From the NCBI RefSeq assembly GCF_004803405.1, contig NZ_SSXI01000243.1, positions 182 through 33,380 on the forward strand: a stretch of 33,199 bases of DNA, given 5' to 3'. A program made the position numbers and the translations under genes. The notes beneath the pieces were generated by a model. That model ran no database searches, had not been told where the DNA came from, and saw only the letters and a list, made by a program, of their open reading frames with translations. Of this stretch, positions 30,002 to 33,199 are shown one piece after another (the first letter of the stretch is position 1; each line of letters begins with the position of its first letter). This DNA is from Nocardioides sp. (GTDB taxonomy: Bacteria > Actinomycetota > Actinomycetes > Propionibacteriales > Nocardioidaceae).

Positions 30002-30640
30002 ATGTCAACCGTTCTCACCACGACGACGTACGGCGTGCTCGGGCTGCTCGCGGTGCGGCCGTACTCCACCTATGAGCTGGCCAAGGCGATGAAGCTCAGC
30101 GTGGGGCGGGTGTGGCCGCGCGCCGAGAGCAAGCTCTTCGAGGAGCCCAAGAAACTGGTGGCGCACGGCTATGCCACGGCTCGCGAGGAGCCGGTCGGGC
30201 GGCGGCCGCGGACCGTCTACAGCATCACGGCCGACGGCCGGCGGGCCCTGGCCGCCTGGCTCGCCGACCCCGGCGACGGGCCGGCGCTGGAGTTCGAGGG
30301 GTTGGTGAAGCTCATGTTCGCCGACCACGGCCGCCGCACCGACGCGCTGGCGACCATCTCCCAGGTCAGGGAGTGGGCAGTGGAGGTGAACGCCGCCAAT
30401 ATCGTCGCGGCTGAACGCTTCGCCGAGGGCGGCGGCCGTTACGAGGAGCGCCGCGCGACCACCCTGCTGATCGGCGCGTTCCTGACCGACTTCTACGCGC
30501 TCGTCGCGCAGTGGGCGGACTGGGCGGCGGCCGAGGTGGAGGCCTGGCCCGACGACATCGCCAGTCACCGGACGCCGCCCGAGCTGACTCGCGCCGTCCT
30601 GGCGCGCGCGAAGTGGTCCGAGCCGGACGGCGAGACCTGA
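30002..30640 (+). CDS. PadR-family transcriptional regulator
   Basis: The 212-aa protein has the PadR winged helix (TTYGVLGLLAVRPYSTYELAKAMKLSVGRVWPRAESKLFEEPKKLVAHGYATAREEPVGRRPRTVYSITADGRRAL, about 7-85) and a longer C-terminal helical domain (subfamily with a VirR-like C-terminus). GGGAGG lies 4-9 bases before ATG 30002. It is divergent from the methyltransferase and probably regulates both genes. The inducer is unknown. Confidence 0.9.
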   Translation: MSTVLTTTTYGVLGLLAVRPYSTYELAKAMKLSVGRVWPRAESKLFEEPKKLVAHGYATAREEPVGRRPRTVYSITADGRRALAAWLADPGDGPALEFEGLVKLMFADHGRRTDALATISQVREWAVEVNAANIVAAERFAEGGGRYEERRATTLLIGAFLTDFYALVAQWADWAAAEVEAWPDDIASHRTPPELTRAVLARAKWSEPDGET

Positions 30641-30687
30641 TCGCGCCCCGCCGCCGTGGCCGGGCCACGGCGCGACCGCCGCGAGTC

Positions 30688-30712
30688 GTGCGATGTCGTG
30701 CCGACATCGCAC
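30688..30712. terminator. 10-bp perfect hairpin between padR and tRNA-Arg
   Basis: GTGCGATGTC (30688-30697) pairs with GACATCGCAC (30703-30712) around a 5-base loop. It lies 3 bases beyond the tRNA 3' end on the minus strand and 47 bases after padR on the plus strand, so it could end both transcripts. Confidence 0.6.
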
Positions 30713-30715
30713 GCG

Positions 30716-30788
30716 TGCCCCCGGTAGGAGTCGAACCTACGACCTTTCGCTTAGGAGGCGGCTGCTCTATCCACTGAGCTACGGGGGC
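30716..30788 (-). tRNA. tRNA-Arg (anticodon CCT)
   Basis: Read on the minus strand, the acceptor GCCCCCG pairs fully with CGGGGGC, the D arm is GCTC/GAGC and the T arm GTAGG/CCTAC. The anticodon loop CTCCTAA gives CCT (decodes AGG). The CCA end is not encoded. The anticodon stem pairs only at its lower three positions; the upper two (27-43 and 28-42) are G-A and C-A. Confidence 0.93.
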
Positions 30789-31054
30789 CGCCGGTGAAGC
30801 AGGGACATTCTCGCAGGAGCCGCCGGGCGATGCCCATCGGGCCGCGCCGCGACCACCGGGGCACCGCGTCGGCGCGCCTGCGGATTGGTCGATCCGGCGG
30901 CGAGCGGCGAGAATGTGTCGAGCGCCACCGTCGGGAGGTCTTGTACTGCTCACGTACCGTGGGCGCGCGGCGCGACGGAGCGCCGAACGGCCGCTGACTC
31001 GGCAGCGCCCTTCCCGCAAGTTCCGCCCCGAGCGGCCGCACGACCAGGTGATCG

Positions 31055-32359
31055 ATGACGCAGCAAGCTGATCCCGGGACAGACCCCGGTGAGCCGGGCC
31101 GGCGCGCCCGCCGTGTGGCGACCTCGCGTGCCGACCGTCGCCCTCGCGTCGCCGGCAAGCGGAAGGCGCCGCAGCCGGGCCGCACCGTCACCAAGGTGAT
31201 CGGCGCAAGCCTGCTCGCGCTCGCCATGGCGACCGCCGTCGGCGTGGTGCTGCTCTACAACAACTGGAACGGCAACATCCGGGTCGAGGCGATCGACCAC
31301 CAGCTGCAGGACCGTCCGGACAAGCAGGTCGTCGGCCCGCAGGAGCCGCTCAACATCCTGGTGATGGGATCGGACAGCCGAGCCTGCGAGGGCTGCGGCG
31401 TGGACAACGAAGCCGGGGGCGGCCTGTCCGACACCACGATCCTGTTCCACCTCTCCGCCAACCGGAAGTTCGCCTACGGCATCTCGATCCCGCGCGACAC
31501 CGCCGTGATGCGTCCGACCTGCTTCAAGAAGGATGGCGAGGAGATCGCCGGCAGCAGCGGCTACGAGAAGTGGAACGCCGCGTTCGCCGTCGGTGGCCCG
31601 GCCTGCACCGTGCAGCAGTTCGAGCAGCTGACCGGGGTTCGCCTGGACAACTACGTCGTCGTCGACTTCGGCCAGTTCAAGGACATGGTCAACGCCCTCG
31701 ACGGCGTCGAGGTCTGCATTCCCGAGGACATCAACGACGAGGTGCGCAACATCTACCTCAAGGCGGGCACCCGGGAGATCAAGGGCGACGAGGCGCTCAC
31801 CTACATGCGGGCGCGCTACCGGATCGGCGACGGCACCGACACCAACCGGACCCGCCGTCAGCAGGCGTTCATCGGCTCCATGATCAACAAGGTGCTGACC
31901 GCGGGCATGCTCACCCGTCCGGACCGGCTGATCGGCTTCATGAACGCCGCCACCAGCTCGCTGCAGACCGACTTCAAGAACATCGCCCGGATCGCCGACC
32001 TGGCCGCGACCGCGCAGGGGATCGGGCCCAGCAACATCAAGTTCGTCACGACGCCGTGGGGCGGCACCGACAAGGTCAGTGGCGGGGTCGAGTGGACGCC
32101 CGAGGTCGAGCAGCTCTGGCGGCTGGTCATCGGCGACAAGCCCCTCACCCCGATGTTCCTCAAGGACGCCATCAGCGCCGCGGACAACCCGGACGGGTCG
32201 CCGTCGGCCCCAACCAGTGCCCCGCCGTCGGGAACCGGGAGCGCCACGCCGTCGGACTCGGCGAGCGAGACCGCCGGTGACCCGACCGATGCGGCGACCG
32301 ACCCAGCGGATCAGGGCCTCTCGGACGACGGTCGCGCGGCAGCCGGGCTGTGCACGTGA
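31055..32359 (+). CDS. LytR-CpsA-Psr (LCP) family protein
   Basis: The 434-aa protein has a basic cytosolic N-terminus (1-46), one membrane helix (47-69) and an extracellular LCP domain: NILVMGSDSR (100-109), LSDTTILFHLSANRKFAYGISIPRDTAV (124-151), YVVVDFGQFKDMVNALDGVEVCIPEDI and GDEALTYMRARYRIGDGTDTNRTRRQQAFI. These are the conserved Asp/Arg residues that bind the polyprenyl-pyrophosphate substrate. LCP enzymes attach polymers such as arabinogalactan or teichoic acids to peptidoglycan. A Ser/Pro/Thr-rich tail of about 55 residues follows. AGGTGATC precedes ATG 31055. The 266 bp between the tRNA gene and this start hold no other gene that I can see. Confidence 0.93.
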   Translation: MTQQADPGTDPGEPGRRARRVATSRADRRPRVAGKRKAPQPGRTVTKVIGASLLALAMATAVGVVLLYNNWNGNIRVEAIDHQLQDRPDKQVVGPQEPLNILVMGSDSRACEGCGVDNEAGGGLSDTTILFHLSANRKFAYGISIPRDTAVMRPTCFKKDGEEIAGSSGYEKWNAAFAVGGPACTVQQFEQLTGVRLDNYVVVDFGQFKDMVNALDGVEVCIPEDINDEVRNIYLKAGTREIKGDEALTYMRARYRIGDGTDTNRTRRQQAFIGSMINKVLTAGMLTRPDRLIGFMNAATSSLQTDFKNIARIADLAATAQGIGPSNIKFVTTPWGGTDKVSGGVEWTPEVEQLWRLVIGDKPLTPMFLKDAISAADNPDGSPSAPTSAPPSGTGSATPSDSASETAGDPTDAATDPADQGLSDDGRAAAGLCT

Positions 32360-32559
32360 ACGACCGGCGTGAACAGCCCGAGGCGAACCCGCCGCAGGAG
32401 CGCGAGCCGGAATGGAAACGCCAGCAGCGACTGGCGGAGATCTTCGGCGACGTCCTCCCGTCGGTGACCTCCGACGAGCGTGACGACGCCCCGCCCACGA
32501 AGGACGACTCGGCCGCCGACCAGTGGTTGAAGGCGCAGGTGCCGCCTCACCACGGGTGA
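32356..32559 (+). CDS. Small acidic protein with C-terminal PPHH motif
   Basis: The protein is 67 aa starting at a GTG that overlaps the LCP stop (GTGA); a GTG six bases earlier is possible. The sequence is highly charged, with a helix KRQQRLAEIFGDVLP in the middle and the end DQWLKAQVPPHHG. I recall small actinobacterial proteins ending in a similar WL..xxPPHW motif, but no function. No signal peptide or membrane helix. Coupling to the LCP gene suggests joint production. Confidence 0.65.
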   Translation: MNDRREQPEANPPQEREPEWKRQQRLAEIFGDVLPSVTSDERDDAPPTKDDSAADQWLKAQVPPHHG

Positions 32560-32581
32560 GACGGGACCGCTCCGCCGCGGG

Positions 32582-32935
32582 TCAGCTGCGGGAGGTGAGC
32601 GCGTTGCGGATGTCGGTGAGGAGCTCGATCTCGGTCGGGCCGCTCGCCTCGGCCGGGAAGAAGCGCTCCTTGGCCCTGGTGTAGGGCACCACGACCAGGA
32701 AGTACACGATCGCGGCCAGGATGACGAACGCGATCAGCGCGTTGATGAACTGGCCGACGTTGACCTCAGCGATCGTCGCCGAGCCGAAGTCGGGCTGGTC
32801 GAAGATCTTGCCGACGAAGCCCATCAGGGTGGCGCTGAAGGTGGAGACCACCGTCGCGAACGAGGTCGCGATGATGAACGCCACCGCGATCTCGACCAGG
32901 TCGCCCTTGAGCAGGAAGTTCTTGAAGCCGGACAT
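32582..32935 (-). CDS. mscL: Large-conductance mechanosensitive channel
   Basis: The 117-aa protein has the MscL layout: N-terminal amphipathic helix MSGFKNFLLKGDLVEIAVAFIIATSFATVVSTFSATL forming TM1 (about 14-40), a short periplasmic-side loop, TM2 (about 65-85: FINALIAFVILAAIVYFLVVVPY) and a charged C-terminal helix (TEIELLTDIRNALTSR). It opens as a wide pore when osmotic downshift stretches the membrane. GAGGAG lies about 6 bases ahead of the ATG. It converges on the small acidic protein gene with 22 bp between and no clear hairpin. Confidence 0.95.
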   Translation of the reverse strand: MSGFKNFLLKGDLVEIAVAFIIATSFATVVSTFSATLMGFVGKIFDQPDFGSATIAEVNVGQFINALIAFVILAAIVYFLVVVPYTRAKERFFPAEASGPTEIELLTDIRNALTSRS

Positions 32936-33007
32936 CTTCTTCTCCTCTGGTTCCCGAGTGGTCCCGGGTGGTCCCGGGACGGCCTTGCCCGCTACAGCGC
33001 GTCACAT

Positions 33008-33199
33008 CTAACTCGATGCCCAGGTGAATGTCACGAAGGCGGAGACGGCCGCCGAGGTGACCGCGTGGACGCTCTCCGGGGCCAGGGCGAGGACGACCAG
33101 GCGCCCCGGCAGCGCGCCGTCGCTGGCCGCGGCCGCCTCGGGGACCGCGAGGACCGCCGCGTTGTGCGCGATGTGCTCGGCGGTGCCCGCCTGCGGGTC
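33008..33199 (-). CDS. C-terminal part of a probable SAF/CpaB-like protein (partial)
   Basis: A minus-strand frame enters at the right edge and ends at TAG (complement of 33008-33010), giving 63 residues that begin DPQAGTAEHIAHNAAVLAVPEA and end VHAVTSAAVSAFVTFTW plus three more. The segment PGRLVVLALAPESVHAVTSAAVSAFVTFTW resembles the end of SAF-domain CpaB/RcpC-like proteins, which in some actinobacteria neighbour mscL. The assignment is tentative because the SAF domain itself is outside the window. Confidence 0.5.
   Translation of the reverse strand, partial: DPQAGTAEHIAHNAAVLAVPEAAAASDGALPGRLVVLALAPESVHAVTSAAVSAFVTFTWASS

Noticed and set aside
30942..30962. Promoter-like TTGTAC near the LCP gene
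   Set aside because: I found no convincing -10 partner at the right spacing, so no promoter is listed.

Overview
The window is high-GC DNA (roughly 70% G+C by eye) with frequent GTG starts, many ATGA/TGATG stop-start overlaps and short leaders. It carries an LCP protein, a class F-like sortase, a DtxR/IdeR-type regulator, an F420-type luciferase-like oxidoreductase and a CYP51/3Fe-4S ferredoxin cluster. This points to an actinobacterium, most plausibly Nocardioides or another member of the Nocardioidaceae. The genus is inferred from gene content only.

Layout. (1) 1-1173: the edge of a divergent gene, then a MerR-like regulator overlapping pdxH. (2) 1193-1640: gene-poor DNA holding a promoter, a 12-codon ORF behind an unusually long Shine-Dalgarno sequence, a folded RNA, a terminator-like nested hairpin and a 22-bp tandem repeat. 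(3) 1642-3796: an MFS drug-efflux gene with its MarR regulator and a palindromic operator, closed by the same 22-bp repeat in inverted orientation. (4) 3799-13916: housekeeping and accessory genes: GH13 glucosidase with a hotdog-type partner, DtxR-type regulator, class II-like sirtuin, an ECF sigma with a membrane partner, an isoaspartate methyltransferase with a pentapeptide-repeat tail and DUF2277, an ECF sigma with a membrane-anchored beta-propeller, and a saccharopine-dehydrogenase-like reductase. (5) 14010-17343: a compact surface module: a secreted acidic repeat protein, a sortase, and one polypeptide joining an ECF sigma factor to a zinc-type anti-sigma segment, a membrane helix and extracellular Ig-like domains. 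Each of the three genes is preceded by the same promoter, GAAA-TGCAAG-N16-GCTCYYAC. I consider this the best candidate for a little-described system: a self-contained, autoregulated surface-sensing and surface-assembly regulon.

(6) 17361-28297: a protein of unknown function and an LLM-family oxidoreductase stand divergent from a ten-gene operon: TetR, a CYP123-like P450, SDR, CYP51, ferredoxin, NTF2-like protein, aldehyde dehydrogenase, SDR, hydroxyacid dehydrogenase, carboxymuconolactone-decarboxylase-like protein. From memory this matches the two divergent arms around Mycobacterium tuberculosis Rv0763c-Rv0771, joined here on one strand with an NTF2-like gene between them. A TnnAACnnGTTnnA palindrome (the KstR-type consensus) and a second palindrome on the tetR start codon lie in the divergent control region. 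An 86-bp cruciform-forming repeat interrupts the operon between the aldehyde dehydrogenase and the second SDR. The likely role is oxidation of a sterol or other lipid-like alcohol to an acid; the substrate is unknown.

(7) 28338-33199: an Sfp-type phosphopantetheinyl transferase, a methyltransferase divergent from a PadR regulator, tRNA-Arg(CCT) with a weak anticodon stem, an LCP cell-wall ligase-like protein, a small acidic protein, mscL, and the 3' end of a probable SAF/CpaB-like gene.
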